Assembly: GCF_002865645.1 (NCBI RefSeq)
Contig: NW_020194518.1
Location: 248,001 to 312,000, forward strand
Source of the DNA: Hyaloscypha bicolor E
Taxonomy: Eukaryota > Ascomycota > Leotiomycetes > Helotiales > Hyaloscyphaceae
Length of the DNA stretch: 64,000 bases
Reading direction: 5' to 3'
Below the pieces are notes generated by a model. It saw only the letters and a list, made by a program, of their open reading frames with translations. It had not been told where the DNA came from and did no database searches. Each line of letters opens with the position of its first letter. Within the stretch, counting starts at the first letter, position 1. A program made the translations under genes and the position numbers. Shown here one piece after another: positions 40,201-52,209 of this stretch.

Positions 40201-41240
40201 TAGGTGTTTTTTGCATTCTGGAGTTCTTATTTATAGAGAGTGTGCCCTAAGGCTTTAGACTTATGGCTATAATATAGCATGGATTTACGTAAAGTCTTTA
40301 AGTCCTCATTCCACCAGGGTTTCGAATACGGACTAGTAGTAGATTTTGGAATACTATTACTAGCCGCTTCTACTATTCTATTTATAAAGTCTTCAGCTAA
40401 TAGATCTAGTTCTTGATTTGTACTATTAAGTGGAAAGGGCATATTATTAAGACTATTAATGAGATAGCTTGTAAATTTAGCCCAGTCTGCTTTCTTAGTA
40501 TTAAATCTGACTGGAGTAGAACTAGAGCTATAAGTCGACTTACTAATAGTAAATAGAACCCCGAAGTAATTAGAACCTAAGTCTGGAAGCACTTGCCAGT
40601 CCTTAATCTTAGTTACTATTCCACTAGTAGCAAAACTTAAGTCTAATACGGAAGGAATGGACATATTCGGTCTATAGAAGGTACCTTCCCCTGGTTTATT
40701 TAATAGCCTTAAAGAGTAATTCTCTATATAGCTAATTAAATGAATAGCATGAGTGCTTTGAGGTTTTTTAAGGGGATCCCACCAAGGATAATGTGTATTA
40801 AAATCACCTAGTAATAGAGTACTATCTAAGAGAGTAGTAGGTAAAATATCCTCTCTTAATATAGTTAATATACTATTAGGGTCTTCTGGGTGAACTGCAT
40901 TATAGAAATTAATTAGCTGCATTTTTAGTGCACCTAGACTTAAGTCTATAATTAAGCAATCAGGATCACTTGGTGAGTTTGAGGCTAGACTAGCTTGCAG
41001 TTCGCGAGCTATATAAAATAAGGTTCTAGGTCTCAAGGTACCGTAATTCGGGAGTATTTGGTAATAGCTAGAGTGTATAATGGAACGATATTTCCTATTA
41101 TTACTATCCCTTGCTATTACCCAAGGCTCCTGGATTACTAGGACTTTAATATCCAGTTCTATAGCTGTTTGCAAGACGTTTTCAGTAGTAGAGCTATTAC
41201 GATTCACATTAACTTGTAGTACTTTGACGTAGCTACTCAT
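37224..41240 (-). pseudogene. LINE ORF2: endonuclease, reverse transcriptase, RNase H
   Basis: One frame of 1,339 codons with just two stops (TAA at 40,227-40,229; TAG at 38,298-38,300). The N-terminal APE-type endonuclease has VNVNRNSSTTENVL, VIQEPW and LLLGDFNTHYPWWDP. The RT (within 40,118-38,300) has KGKTPGPDLV, LFLDVKGAFDHV, GILQGSPILP and the catalytic SYLDDI, YLDD rather than the commoner YADD. RNase H follows after the TAG: IYTDGSQTQ (about 38,275-38,295), NRELEG, IYTDNQAG and WVPGHTDIIGNEEADELA. A Cys/His end (CKCGKTENAKHLLLYC, near 37,555-37,605) and a Glu/Val-rich acidic tail (37,227-37,380) finish it. The two stops mean the copy is inactive unless read through. Confidence 0.93.
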
Positions 41241-42867
41241 TAATAGTAATAGTAGGAATCGTGGTAGTGGTAGCTTTTTTAATAGCTAAGTAAACCTCAC
41301 ATAGCTTAGAACTAGCTGAGTGGGTAGTACTTAAGTAATTAGAGCATTTGGTGGTCACGTGTGGGCATTTTTTACCCTTCTTTTTACAGATAGAGCAAAA
41401 ATGGTTCTCAGTCACGTGACCCTCACCACATAGTAAACACTTAGGTTCTTTTTTGCATATGGAATCTAAGTGCCCATACCCTGCGCACCTAGTGCACTGT
41501 GCAGTGCTAGAGATAGTATGATATTTTACTACCTTAGCAGAGATTCCGGCTATAAGGAGTCTATTTTTAATAGCTCTATTAGCCTGAGCCTCGGTAGGGA
41601 ATGCCACTACTACTGAACCAGCTCGCTGGAGTCCTGAGTCTCTCTTTTCCTTAGAAGTGGCCCAATAAGGCTGGCCAATAGGCTCTAGTCCTTTATTAAA
41701 GGTCTTGATCTCTTCTAGGACTAAGTCCATTCCCTCAGACGTATCGAACTCCCGAATAGGTAGACCGTGGATAATAACTTTATACCAGGGTTCTCCTTTT
41801 TATACGCTTGTAACTAAGGGAAGCACCCCCTTTATAGTAGCTTCATTTTGAACCAAAAAGTCAGAGTTGAACTCAGGGGTAGTATTTACTATAATATTAC
41901 CCTTTGAGGAAAGAGAGACCGTAGAGATTACTAGTCCCTTGATCCCCTTCGCGCGGAAAGCATTATTAAGCAAATTGCGGACGGAAATAGCTGAAAAGGA
42001 AGTAGCCTGCTCCATATGAGCTAGTAGGAAGGTGCTTTTCCTAGAGAGGGCCATTGATTTTGTACTAGTGTCACGAGCACTAGAACCACTAGGTGGTTTA
42101 TTAGTGTCACGAGCACTACCGCCACTAATAAGTGTACTAGGGCCTTTTCCTCCCTGATTTTTGGACTTAGTATGTGATACTATAGTCCAGTCCTTTTCCG
42201 AGTGAGATTGTGGTTCTTGAGTAGCGATTTTAGCCCAAGTAGGCTTTCCAGAGGTGGTAGCTTGAGCTTGAGTAGCTTTAGTAGCTTGAGTAGCTAGTTT
42301 AGCTTGAGTTCTTGATTGAATTTCGATCCGTTTAGTAGCATTTTCGAGGTTCGCTACCTGAGAGGCTAGTAAAGTACTAGTATGGCGGATACGGCCGAAT
42401 TCAGTGTATTCTCTGAAGATTTCTACTAAATCTAGTAGTCGAGATTACTGGTCATGTGACGGAGTAATAGTAATAGCTTTGACTATTAAGTCCCGGGCTT
42501 AACGAATCAGTAATTTAGCTTCATTCAAAGCTTGATTCTGATATTAGTGGTGGTTTCCGTGGTTTTGGTATTCCTTATCGATATCGCTATCAATATCGCT
42601 CAAGCTAGGGCCACGCTTTAGCCCGTTCTGGAGGCGGCTCAGTCGAGCCGCACTAGCCGAATTAGGCTGAGGAAAAGGGGCTGCGAGTTCGTCTGAAGAG
42701 ATGGGATTTGTAGCTAAATCGAATGCGAATTGAGCTCCCTGGCTGAACCGAGCTAGTGGGGAGGTAGTAGGTAGGTCTAGTTAATCCGTAGGGCCCTCTG
42801 GAAGCTCTCCGAGGTCTTGGGGGTCTGTCGTGGGGGGGCTGGAGCCCGGGGGGTCAGGAGGGGCCAT
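41233..42867 (-). pseudogene. LINE ORF1: RNA-binding protein with zinc knuckles, five stops
   Basis: A frame of 545 codons from ATG at 42,867 to TAG at 41,233, with in-frame TAA at 42,781, 42,544, 42,499, 42,445 and 41,800, each where a Gln codon is expected. The start is Pro/Ser-rich, followed by an Ala/Thr/Gln-rich helical segment and a central domain (42,054-41,800). The C-terminus has a perfect CX2CX4HX4C knuckle (CTRCAGYGHLDSIC) followed by CLLCGEGHVTENHFC and CSICKKKGKKCPHVTTKC. The end overlaps the ORF2 start by 8 nt (the ATG lies within the last codons), typical of coupled LINE ORFs. The probable role is binding of element RNA. Confidence 0.9.
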
Positions 42868-43003
42868 TTAGCCTGCTCTAGCTCTACTTATAGTAGGTTC
42901 TAGAGCCTGGGGCTAAAGGGCTGAAGTGTATGGAGTGAGTTCTGAAGGTGGGTGAAGTGTGGGTGCAAAAGTAAGGGGGGTAAAAAAAACCGGGGGGACT
43001 GTG

Positions 43004-43016
43004 CGAATTAGCTTTA
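43004..43016. other. Target-site duplication of the younger LINE (right)
   Basis: CGAATTAGCTTTA, identical to 36,990-37,002. Confidence 0.9.
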
Positions 43017-44424
43017 GTTTCACCTATTATAAGGCTAAACTATAGTCGACGTTAATATGCTTTCCGTATCCTTAAACTAAGTCTAAAACACCCTATTAGA
43101 CTAGAGTTCGAGAAGTTCTTCCAAAGATCTAGAGATTTAGAAGTAATAGAATCTAATATAGACTTTATTTATAGTCTAAATACTAATCTAAAGCGAGATT
43201 ACTTGGCTAAAAAGTCTCAAATAGAAACTATAGTAGATTCTATTAGTAATCTAGTAGATCCTAGAGATCTAGAAACTATAAGACACTTTTATTTTACTTC
43301 CTGGGATAGAGAAGTGCCTTATAAAATTACTATATTAAAAAAGCCAAAGGAAGAGACTACTATATTATATAATTTCTACCTAAAGACTTTATATAATAGT
43401 AGCTCTATACTATTTATATATATAGATGGATCTCAAACTAAAAAAGGAATCGGAGTAGGCCTAGGGCTTGTAGTTTATAGTCACGAAACTCCTTATATTC
43501 CGGTTATAGCTAAATATAGAGAAAGCCAGAATATAGAAGCTAGTACTATAGTCTATAACAGAGAACTAGAAGGCATTACTAGGGCTATTAAATATACTAG
43601 TAATAAAGCAAATAGAGGAGAGCTTTTTAATATCTATATAGATAACTAAGCTAGTTTACTAAGACTAAAAACTCCTTCTAATAAGCCCGGTTAAAGTTAA
43701 TAGATTAGAGATATATTAGCTACTAAGGCCCTTAAAGCTAAAGGAGCTAATATAGAACTAATCTGGGTTCCAGGATATACGGATATAATAGGAAATAAAG
43801 AAGTAGATATACTAGCTAAGCTAGGTACTACTTCTCCTATATTAGAACCTGAATTAGTAAAAACCTCCTTTGCTTTTCTAGGGGTTGAAATTAATAAAGT
43901 TAAGAAACTAGAGTATAGACTACTTTTAGAATCTTATACTAAACCGAAAACCTAGCTAGAATCGTATAGTAATATATATTTATAGAAAGTATATAGAAAA
44001 ATAAACCTACTTATAGGAATACTTAGGCCTATAGCTAGTACATTCTTCTAGCTAAAGCTAGGCCACGGATATTTAAAGTCCTATTTATATAGGCTAAAAA
44101 TAGTATCTAATAATAAATACAAATGTAGTAAAACTAAGAATATAAAGCACCTCCTTCTATATTATATACTATATAGGGAGGAACGTTTTAGACTATTTAG
44201 TCTATTTAAAGGGAGCCTGGAAGCTAGTACTTTTAACTTATGGTTACTATTATATACGGAAATTGGGATATTAAATATACTAGTATTCTTAAAAGAAACT
44301 AGTATATATATAAGAAAATAGTATATTGAGCGAAGCGTGGAAGTAGAGGAAGTGGAAATAGGGGAGGAAATAGGGGAGGAAATAGGAGAGGAAATAGGAG
44401 AGGAAATAGGAGAAGGGAAATAGG
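43017..44424 (+). pseudogene. Older LINE ORF2, C-terminal part (RNase H and tail)
   Basis: It continues directly from 36,989 after excision of the younger LINE. An open stretch at 43,203-43,649 encodes FIYIDGSQTKKGIGVGLGLV, NRELEGITRAI and IYIDN, the RNase H active-site blocks. WVPGYTDIIGNKEVD follows near 43,766-43,810; the catalytic His is now Tyr and Glu is Lys. The tail is a purine minisatellite. Confidence 0.88.
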
Positions 44425-44450
44425 GGAAAAGAGAAATAGGGAATAGGAGA
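44341..44450 (+). repeat. Purine minisatellite in LINE 3' end
   Basis: Tandem 12-base units GGAAATAGGGGA / GGAAATAGGAGA, about seven to eight copies. It corresponds to the acidic-tail coding sequence of the younger copy, where the same region encodes Glu-rich residues. The minus-strand 60-codon open frame here is an artefact of the repeat. Confidence 0.75.
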
Positions 44451-44650
44451 GGATTTGCGATTTATACTCATTTTCTTTATTTCCTTAAGTTTTTATTCTA
44501 GGGATATGTCCCTAACTATTTATTATACCTATATTGGATTTTGGGCCTGTATATTAGCTACTGAGACATATACTAGCTAGCTAGCCGTACTATATAGTTC
44601 TAAACTAATAAAGTATATTAAAAGAAAAAAAAAAAAAATTTATATATAGT

Positions 44651-47600
44651 ATATTACCGAATTTGAAAGAGAAGAAAATAACGAGAGTAATAAGAACAAA
44701 CTAGTAAATAATACTTTTAAAACCTTACTAGCGGAAATAGATAAAAGAAAGAAATATTACTCTAATTCCTATTTTACTTCTATTAAGAGCTTCCTAGCTA
44801 CTTCTATAGCCCTTACTCCTATTATCCCTATAACTAATATCCTTATAGATAATCTTATTTCTCTTTCTCTTATATACTAGATAATAGGCGAAAACCATAT
44901 TTTAGAGTCTATTAAATAAATAAAAGACACCCAGATATTTATAATTAATAGTATATTAAGATATAATACTTATTACTTTTATAAAGTCATAATTAATACC
45001 AGAGCCTCCAGATTTTTAACTACTAGTTCTAACTAATTCCAAGCTTTATAGCAGACTAATAATAGTATCTAACTTAATAAAACTACTAAAAATCAAGTTA
45101 ATATCTAGTTTAGTATCGGATCTATATCCTTTATTAGATCTATAATAGTAAGAATACTAATTAGGCAAGTATTATTCTATATTATACTTATAAAAACTCT
45201 ATTTTTATTTAGCTTAGCTAATATAAATAAGCTAGAAATCTACTTTAATAATCTTACTAATTATCTCATTATTTCTAATAAACGCTTTATACCTATAATA
45301 TAATGTTTTAAATACTCTTTCTTGCTTTAGAATACTACTATATAAAGCTTTATTTCCGAATTCTTTACTTATAACCCTTGTTTTCTTATAAAAGTCAAAT
45401 TATAATATCTATATTACTATTTTAGTTATTTATTTATTAGTAAGCTTCGAAATATACTAGAATAAGCAGGCTATAATATTAATATAAAAGCCCTTAAATA
45501 CCTTATAAAGTACTATAAGTAATACCAGAAATTCGGATAATTACTAGAATAATTTAAGTTTAATCTAAGAAATAATATTAGCTTTAACTACTCTATTATT
45601 ATTAATATTTTCTATATTTCTAGTAAGCCTATACTTTATATTATTAATAAAGGTACTAGATATTAAACTAGCTAATAACTTTAAAATATTAGTATATTAT
45701 ATACTTGAAATACCCTAAAGTAATATTAGATTAATACCTATTTAGGCCCTCCTAATTAGATTATAGCAGATACTAGAAAGTAGTTTACTAGTAAGAAGTT
45801 TATTTAGCTTATAAATACTATAAGAACTAAAATCAAAATCATTCCCGTAAAAGCTTATAGTTTTATTAGAATTATAAAATATTACTATAGCCCGATTTAA
45901 TATGCTTATCTTATTATTATAGCCAAAATTAATAGAATTAATAAGGATACCGTATTCTAAATAGCTTTTAAGGCCATTAATAATTCCGCTAGACCTAATA
46001 GTATTATCCTAATTCTCTTGGTTTATAGTACTTTATCTCAAATAACCAAATATAATACCTTATTACTAACTATATTATAGTAATTAGCGGCATTTAAGAA
46101 AGCAATAGTGGAAATTCAGAAGCTTTAAGCTAGATACTAGATTACGAATACCTTAAATACCCGAAATAGTCCTAGTACTACTAATATTTACGAACTTCTC
46201 TTAAATTCGGATGTTTTTATATAATATAAAGAAAATACCGGTTAATCTGGAAGTTGGGATAGGCCATATAAGCTAGTAGCTATTAATAGGGAAAACTATA
46301 TACTAGCTCTACTATATAGTAATACTACCTTCTGTTTAATCTCTATAAAGCCCTTTTATATAGGAAATATTAAAGTTATTACTAATGGCCCCGAACCTAA
46401 ACCTATTCCCGAACTCTATAATAAGGCCAAAGGTAATACAGGTATGATTTCTCCTGCTATTCCTGCTATTTTATTAAAGTATAATAGAGAATACCCTTAT
46501 AAGAACCCGGATATTATAGTATTTCTATAAGATAATAACCTATATAAGAACTCCAGTTAAGCTAAAGTCGCTAGTCTTCTAGAAAAGGACATATTTGAGG
46601 TTATTTCTAGATCTCAGATACTAAAGGAAATACGTATCTTTAACTTCCGGTTTATTAATAAGATTAAGAATAAGAGTATAAAGAGAGAGTTTAAGAAGTT
46701 AAAACTAGTTATCTAGGCTTATAATAACGGTAAAAAACATATAATATTAATATAATTACCTATTATTTAATATATTAGCCAGAGAATTATTCTTAGTATT
46801 ATTACTATAATAATAGATACTATAGAACTATATTTATATAATATCTTGCAAGCTTATATCTAATTAATAACCTTATTTAACTGTAATTTTTATATTAACC
46901 CATCTTATAAGCTTACTAGAGAGCTAAATCTAAATAATAATTCGGGTTTAAAGGTTATAAAACCATTATATAATATATCGGAAGCTAGGAACTACTAGTT
47001 TAAGACTTACTATTCCTATTATATTAATGAGTTTTTTATAAAATAATTAACTTATAACTCTTGCCTCCTCTATAGCAAGTAACTCTTCGGAATTATTAGC
47101 CTTTAAACTAATAATACCCTATTTATTAGAAATAATAATTTTGTAAAGATAAAATAACTAAAGCTCTAAGAGGCTAAGTTCTTGGCCAAGGAATATAAAT
47201 GCCTTACTATTAACTATAATCTCAAGTTTAATAGAGATATTATCTATATAAATATTACTAGAATTACTTTTATATAGAAATACTAGTATAAAAACCTCCG
47301 AATCATTTCTATAAAGAATACTATTACTATAAGTAATAGGGGCACTATTCGTTAAGATCTCTCTATTAAGAACTAATATATTACCTAATATACTAGAGAA
47401 GTATATATTATATTAGTCTATTAACCAGAAGCTTTATATAACCTATTAATTATTACTTAAGCTATTAAACCCTCGGAAACTAATATAAAGGCACTTAATA
47501 AGCGCGTTTAATAGCAAATTAAGAATACTACCAAAGAACTAAGATTCGTAAAACTAGTAAAAGAGTTCTTATATTTAATTATTTTTACGAATGCTTTATT

Positions 47601-47745
47601 CGCAAATAATAGAGATCTCTTTTCCCAAATCGGATATATTATAGTTCTAGTAAACGGAACTAGATATACTAATATTATCTACTAGTTCTTTACTAAATAT
47701 AGGAGAGTTACTAGAAGTATTCTAGCTTCGGAACTCTATAGTATG
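44651..47745 (+). pseudogene. copia pol (integrase and reverse transcriptase), decayed
   Basis: Through stops the integrase segment has FNYSIIINIFYISSKPIL and GTRYQTS near 45,580-45,660, then PNQIIADTRKQF at about 45,750. RT begins at about 46,530 (KDIFEVISRSQILKEIRIFN). It continues through KLFGIISL and NNTLFIRN near 47,080-47,140 to AKFLAKEYKCL. RNase H starts FTNALFANNRDLFSQIGY at about 47,580 and is interrupted at 47,745 by the solo LTR, resuming at 48,586. Confidence 0.88.
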
Positions 47746-48580
47746 TGTCGTATTTAAATAATTAAAGATTATTTATATATTACCTTCTTTAATAATATAA
47801 GTTATTATATATTAAATAAAAAATACTAAGAACTTTTTTATATAGTATATTATTATATATAGTATTTTATATTTAAAACAAAATCTACTTTAATTAATAA
47901 TTACTTTAATTATTAATTTTCAAAATTAAAGTAGTAATTAAGAGATTTAAAAAGTCTTTAACTTAAGAATTATTATTCTATAAAGACTTAAATTTTTATA
48001 TTAAATAGTTAACTAGTAACTATAAATTATAAAAATTAAATTAGCCTTATTAGGCTATTTTATCTCTTATCTAAGAGAGCCCTCTTATGAATGGCTAAAA
48101 TCTCTTAGTAAGTTCTTAGCTAATTGAGAACGTGATTTCTTAGTAAGCTCTTAGCTAATTAAGAATACGATTTTTTAATAAGCTCTTAGCTAATTAAGAA
48201 CGTGACTTGGATTTGGAACTAAGGATTCGGTTCGTAAGATCGGGGCATCTATTAAGCCATAATTACGATTTAATGGGACGTTTATTTAGCCGTCTTATAA
48301 TTTGATTTCTAATAATCGGTGGATTTATAGGCCGTGCTTATTATAATTAATGGAGTTGTGAGTCATTTTTGTGGTTTGGTATAGCTAGATTTTATTATTT
48401 AAGTAGCTAGATTTCCCCCCTTAGAACCAGAAAATCAAGCACTCGAATAGCACTTCAGAATCACTTTACTCTTTGCTTTACGATCTTAAACCATTACTTT
48501 ACTTTACTCTTTAAGACTTTAGCCTTTAAGACTTTAGCCTTTAAGACATTACCTCCCTATCGATTCCGACTATTCCGATA
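47746..48580 (+). mobile_element. Solo LTR, 835 bp, inserted in copia RNase H
   Basis: Bounded by a perfect 5-bp duplication GTATG (47,741-47,745; 48,581-48,585). It starts TGTCGTATTT and ends TATTCCGATA, i.e. TG...TA from TG...CA. The minus-strand copia lacks it at the same point, giving an empty-site allele. It contains no ORF and retains TG/CA dinucleotides over much of its length, so it is younger than its host. Internal repeats are three 35-36 bp units around CTTAGCTAATTAAGAACGTG (48,097-48,205) and three 15-bp units CTTTAAGACTTTAGC (48,510-48,548). The orientation relative to the parent element is uncertain. Confidence 0.85.
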
Positions 48581-48585
48581 GTATG

Positions 48586-49119
48586 GCTTACGGCTTTAAT
48601 ATGAGCGCTTTAGTTAAATCTATAATTAATAAAGTACTAGAAATAGAACTATTACTAGTAATCTATATGGATTTAAAGTTATTATATAAATGCCTTATTA
48701 AATTAGGAACTACTCGAGAAAAGCATTTAATAATTAATATAATATACCTTTACTAGGTATATAAATAATAAGAGATTATAGAAGTCAAATAAATTAAGAA
48801 AGAATTAAATCCTACTAATTTCATAATGAAATTAAAGCTAATAAATGCCCTCAAGTACCTAATTAATACAAATACTATATAATTAGATATAAAGAAATAA
48901 GTCAAGTATAAATAGGGCAGGAAATAGATATATAAGATAAGAGAATATTATAAGAGGGGAAGTTATATATAAAAGGCCACGGCCTTTAGTATATAACCAA
49001 AACCTCGAAAATAATATAGATATATAGAGTATTTGGGAAATCTGGTACTAGGCCGGATTAGGGAATTTGTATATAATTAGAGAGAAATACTATTTTTCGT
49101 GTTTTTAGAGAGTTTCTAG
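48586..49119 (+). pseudogene. copia RNase H end and 3' untranslated region
   Basis: The first 350 bp match the minus-strand copia at 6,456-6,795. From 48,943 to the LTR the sequence is absent from that copy. The unique part begins with a purine tract (AAGAGGGGAAG) and a 34-bp palindrome (48,963-48,996) shared with the gypsy LTR. Confidence 0.75.
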
Positions 49120-49475
49120 TATTAGTATAGCTATTTTTTTGGGAGTCACGTGTATAGTTACGGGATACGGGATACGGGATATAAATAATAGAATATAGGT
49201 AATAGGATATGGGTAATAGAATATGGGTAATAGAATATGAGATATGGGATATAGGTAATAAGATATAGGATACGGGATATAGTTATATAACCTTATATCT
49301 CATTAATAACTCGACTAGTAAACTAGATTTCTTTAGGCTTAGCAGATTTAGGGATTATATATTAATACTATAATACTATAATCCTTACTTCTAAATAATA
49401 ATAACTTTACTAACCATATATAAATAATATTTCACGACTTATATAATAGTATTATATATTACTAGTAAACCGATA
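49120..49475 (+). repeat. 3' LTR of the plus-strand copia
   Basis: 356 bp, the same length as the 5' LTR, from TATTAGTATAGC to AAACCGATA. The internal GGGATACGGGATATARATAA minisatellite (49,162-49,282) has a different order of units from the 5' copy. It is followed by the target duplication TTTAC. Confidence 0.9.
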
Positions 49476-49480
49476 TTTAC

Positions 49481-52209
49481 TTTATATATTACTTTGTATT
49501 TTATATTTCTATTATAATATTACTTTTAATAAAGCAAATAGTAATTAGGTTATAAATAGCTAAGAATATAGGTAGTTTATAGAAAATAGATATATATCTA
49601 AATCTAAAATAGAAAAGAAGATTAATCTAGAAATTTCTTTTATAAATATTAGATAGTTTACTCGGTATTAGAAAAGTTAAATAAGAATATATTAATATAT
49701 ATTTCAAAGAAAAAATTAGCTAAAAATATTTAATATTTATTAAAGTAATTAAATATAAAAGTTAATATTAATTTATTTAATAAATTAAATTTATATAATT
49801 ATAAGTAATTTATTTCTAATTTAATATTAAAAGATTATATAATTTACTTCTTTAGAAAATTAATTCCTATTTCTTTAATTTTTATATCTTCTATTATTAT
49901 TTTATTAATTTATTATTTTAGTAATAAGAACTTTATAATATAGATTAAATTCTCTATTAATATTAGCTTTATTAAATTAATAGTTCTTATAAACTTTTTA
50001 AAATAATTATAAGATATATTTAGTAAAAATAATAAAAGTTATATTTTAATATATAGAATTTAATTTTTCTTTCTTAATTTCTATAGCCTCTTATTTAATA
50101 TTCTATTACCTCTAATATAGGAAACTATATTTTAAGTAATAATAATACTAGAAATAAATAAAATGAATCCAATTTTAATTTATATTAAAGGATATTCTTT
50201 ATAGTTCTTATATTTATTTCTTTTTATATATTAGTAATATATTACTATTACTAATTTTCGAAATAGGTTCCTAATATATAAATTCTTTAGGGAAAAAGTT
50301 ATAGGAATATAGGCTAAAGAATTAAAATAATATTAATATATTATAGTTCTATTTTACTAATTATTTTTATATTACTATTTATTAAACTACTAGATTTATT
50401 AGCTATATTCTTCTTCTAATATTTGATTATAAATTAAATTCTTATTTTTTTATTCCCAAATATTTATAATAAATAATATTAATCTATAAAACTCTTGTTT
50501 TATATAAGAGATACTATATCTTTTCTTTATAATAAAGTATTTACTATATAATATAATTAATTCTATTAGATAATATATTATTTTCTAATTAAATCTAACT
50601 TTAAAATACTATTATCTAATTATTAAAAAATTAAGGAATTAATATCTTAACTAATTTATATTCTTTTTACTATCTCTCGGATATAGATTTCTTAAAAGAG
50701 GTTTTTAAAACAAAAGTATATAAGAGGAAATAATAGGCTAAGCTCGAATATTTAGAGTAATTATATAATAATTTCTATTAGAAAGCTTAAGGCAAAAGTA
50801 TATATCTATTTATTTAACTTCTAATATTAATATATTATTTACTAATTTTATTAGATTTGGCCTAGAAAAGAAATAGAGCCTTTAAATCTCTTATTCTTAG
50901 CTAGAGAATATATATAAAGGCCTTTAGTAAGAATAAATTAATAATTTCTTCTATTTCTATTATTAAAAAATAATATAAGGTTCTTATTTCTATTATATTA
51001 TATATATATATATATATATATAAAATAAAAGAAATTAAAAGTAGCTTTATTAGAAAAAGTATATTTGCTTTAATTATAAAGAAGTTCCTTAGTTTAGAAA
51101 AATACTAAGAGACTCAAATTATTTAAATTAAGCTATATAATATAAAATAGTTTAATATATATATAAAGCTTACTTATAAAAATACTATTTTACTAATATA
51201 GTTTTTTATTATAATTAAAAACTAGTATATAAGAAATTTACTATATATTTAGCCAAGGCTTTTTTATTATTAATTCCGTTATTTAAAGACTAGGAGCTTA
51301 ATTAATAGATTATAATCTTAGAATATATAAATAGAGTTTCTTTTATAAGTAAAGTAAGCTAGTATTTATTAGTACTAATATAATTAGGTTTAGCTAAAAA
51401 ATAAAAATAAGAGAATTAATTATATAACTAATCTTATATATAAAGCCGAAAAAGATATTAATGGCTTATTATCTTATTTTAGCTAATTAAATAAAAGTAT
51501 ACTAAAGTATGTTTATCTTGTATTTAATTAAGATATTAATAAAATTCAAGAAAGAAATAACAAGATTTAGGATAAGTATAAAAGAAGAAATAAAGAGATA
51601 TCTTTACTAATTATATTTCTTTTTTAGGGGGATCTCCTAATATTACCCCTAATATAATATCTATATCTATAGCTATATCTATAGTATCTTCTTTACCTAA
51701 TTCGACTTCTAATTAATAAATCGAAGCTATATAAGAGAAGGTTTCTTCTATAGAAAATGGGAATAGATCAGATAATGACCTTAATTCGGATAATATACCT
51801 ATACTAGAAGCTAGAATTACGGTTTCTCCTACTCCTGATCCTACTTCTGATCCTGCTTCTATATCTAGTAAGTTAATAAATTTAAATATACTAGTAGATC
51901 TAACGTTTTTACTAGCGTTTGCTCCCGCTTCCGCTCTATTCATTTAATATCCTCTGAAGTCTATATTAAAGAGAAAGCAGGAGGTGATTATATTAAGTAA
52001 TAATAATAATAATTCAGATCTTGATAATGGAGAGAAGGAATTACCAGGGGATAGTGATTATAGGCCGGGGAATAGGCCATTAAAATATAGGGGAAATCGG
52101 GGGCAGTTCAAATTAGTAAGGACAGAGTAATATTATTAGGGCATTTGACTATAATATATGGGATTTATTTGTTTGGCCATAATTAGGTGTGTTTTCCATA
52201 TAAATGCGG
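49481..52209. other. Right half of TIR element interior
   Basis: RIP-like AT-rich sequence with a TA dinucleotide run at 50,999-51,025. Composition becomes less extreme after about 51,700. One open frame on the minus strand (51,713-51,943) is described separately; otherwise nothing is recognisable on either strand. Confidence 0.4.
51713..51943 (-). CDS. Short open frame inside the TIR element, unknown
   Basis: 76 codons from an ATG about 330 bp inside the right terminus. The product is Ser/Glu-rich, with an EAGSEVGSGVGE segment and no domain. Position and direction fit the N-terminal end of a transposon gene whose remainder is decayed. It may equally be chance, and the evidence is weak. Confidence 0.25.
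   Translation of the reverse strand: MNRAEAGANASKNVRSTSIFKFINLLDIEAGSEVGSGVGETVILASSIGILSELRSLSDLFPFSIEETFSYIASIY

Larger units (their letters stand above)
37003..43003 (-). mobile_element. Younger, almost intact Tad1-clade LINE (minus strand)
   Basis: A 6.0-kb non-LTR retrotransposon in reverse orientation: poly-T at 37,003-37,021 is its 3' poly-A tail, and the 5' end at 43,003 begins CACAGTCCCCCCGG. It has a 13-bp target duplication and two ORFs overlapping by 8 nt. It keeps TG and CA dinucleotides and carries only seven in-frame stops. All seven (five in ORF1, two in ORF2) are TAA or TAG explicable as CAA/CAG to TAA/TAG. It therefore inserted after most decay of its host element, and has itself seen little RIP. 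Confidence 0.95.
32688..44637 (+). mobile_element. Older Tad1-like LINE (plus strand), interrupted by a younger copy
   Basis: The copy runs 32,688-37,002, is interrupted by the minus-strand LINE, and resumes at 43,017. It ends in a poly-A at 44,625-44,637. A 13-bp target duplication ATTTATATATAGT lies at 32,675-32,687 and 44,638-44,650 in copia sequence. ORF1 starts at ATG 32,829 and carries the same Cys-rich end as the younger copy (about 34,190-34,330). ORF2 runs from about 34,450 with endonuclease (GDFNIYYP near 34,880), RT (to 36,989) and, beyond the insertion, RNase H and tail (43,017-44,420). Stops are frequent and concentrated at former CAA, CAG and TGG codons. Open fragments (84 codons at 33,636; 148 codons at 43,203) are parts of these ORFs. 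Confidence 0.93.
30132..49475 (+). mobile_element. Plus-strand Ty1/copia retrotransposon, about 7.4 kb without insertions
   Basis: Complete element with two 356-bp LTRs and a perfect 5-bp target duplication TTTAC (30,127-30,131 and 49,476-49,480). Gag is at about 31,230-32,674 and ends with a zinc knuckle relic beginning CFIYKRPEYY (32,531 on). Integrase is at about 45,570-45,850 (ADTRKQF-type block) and RT at about 46,530-47,300. RNase H is at about 47,560-47,740 and resumes at 48,586 (FTNALFANNRDLFSQIGYII, then SILASELYSM). The order integrase before RT defines Ty1/copia. The element is split by a LINE (32,688-44,637) and a solo LTR (47,746-48,580). All ORFs are destroyed by RIP-type stops. 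Confidence 0.92.

Noticed and set aside
44289..44471. 60-codon minus-strand frame rich in Tyr, Phe and Pro
   Set aside because: It is produced entirely by the 12-base purine minisatellite in the LINE tail.
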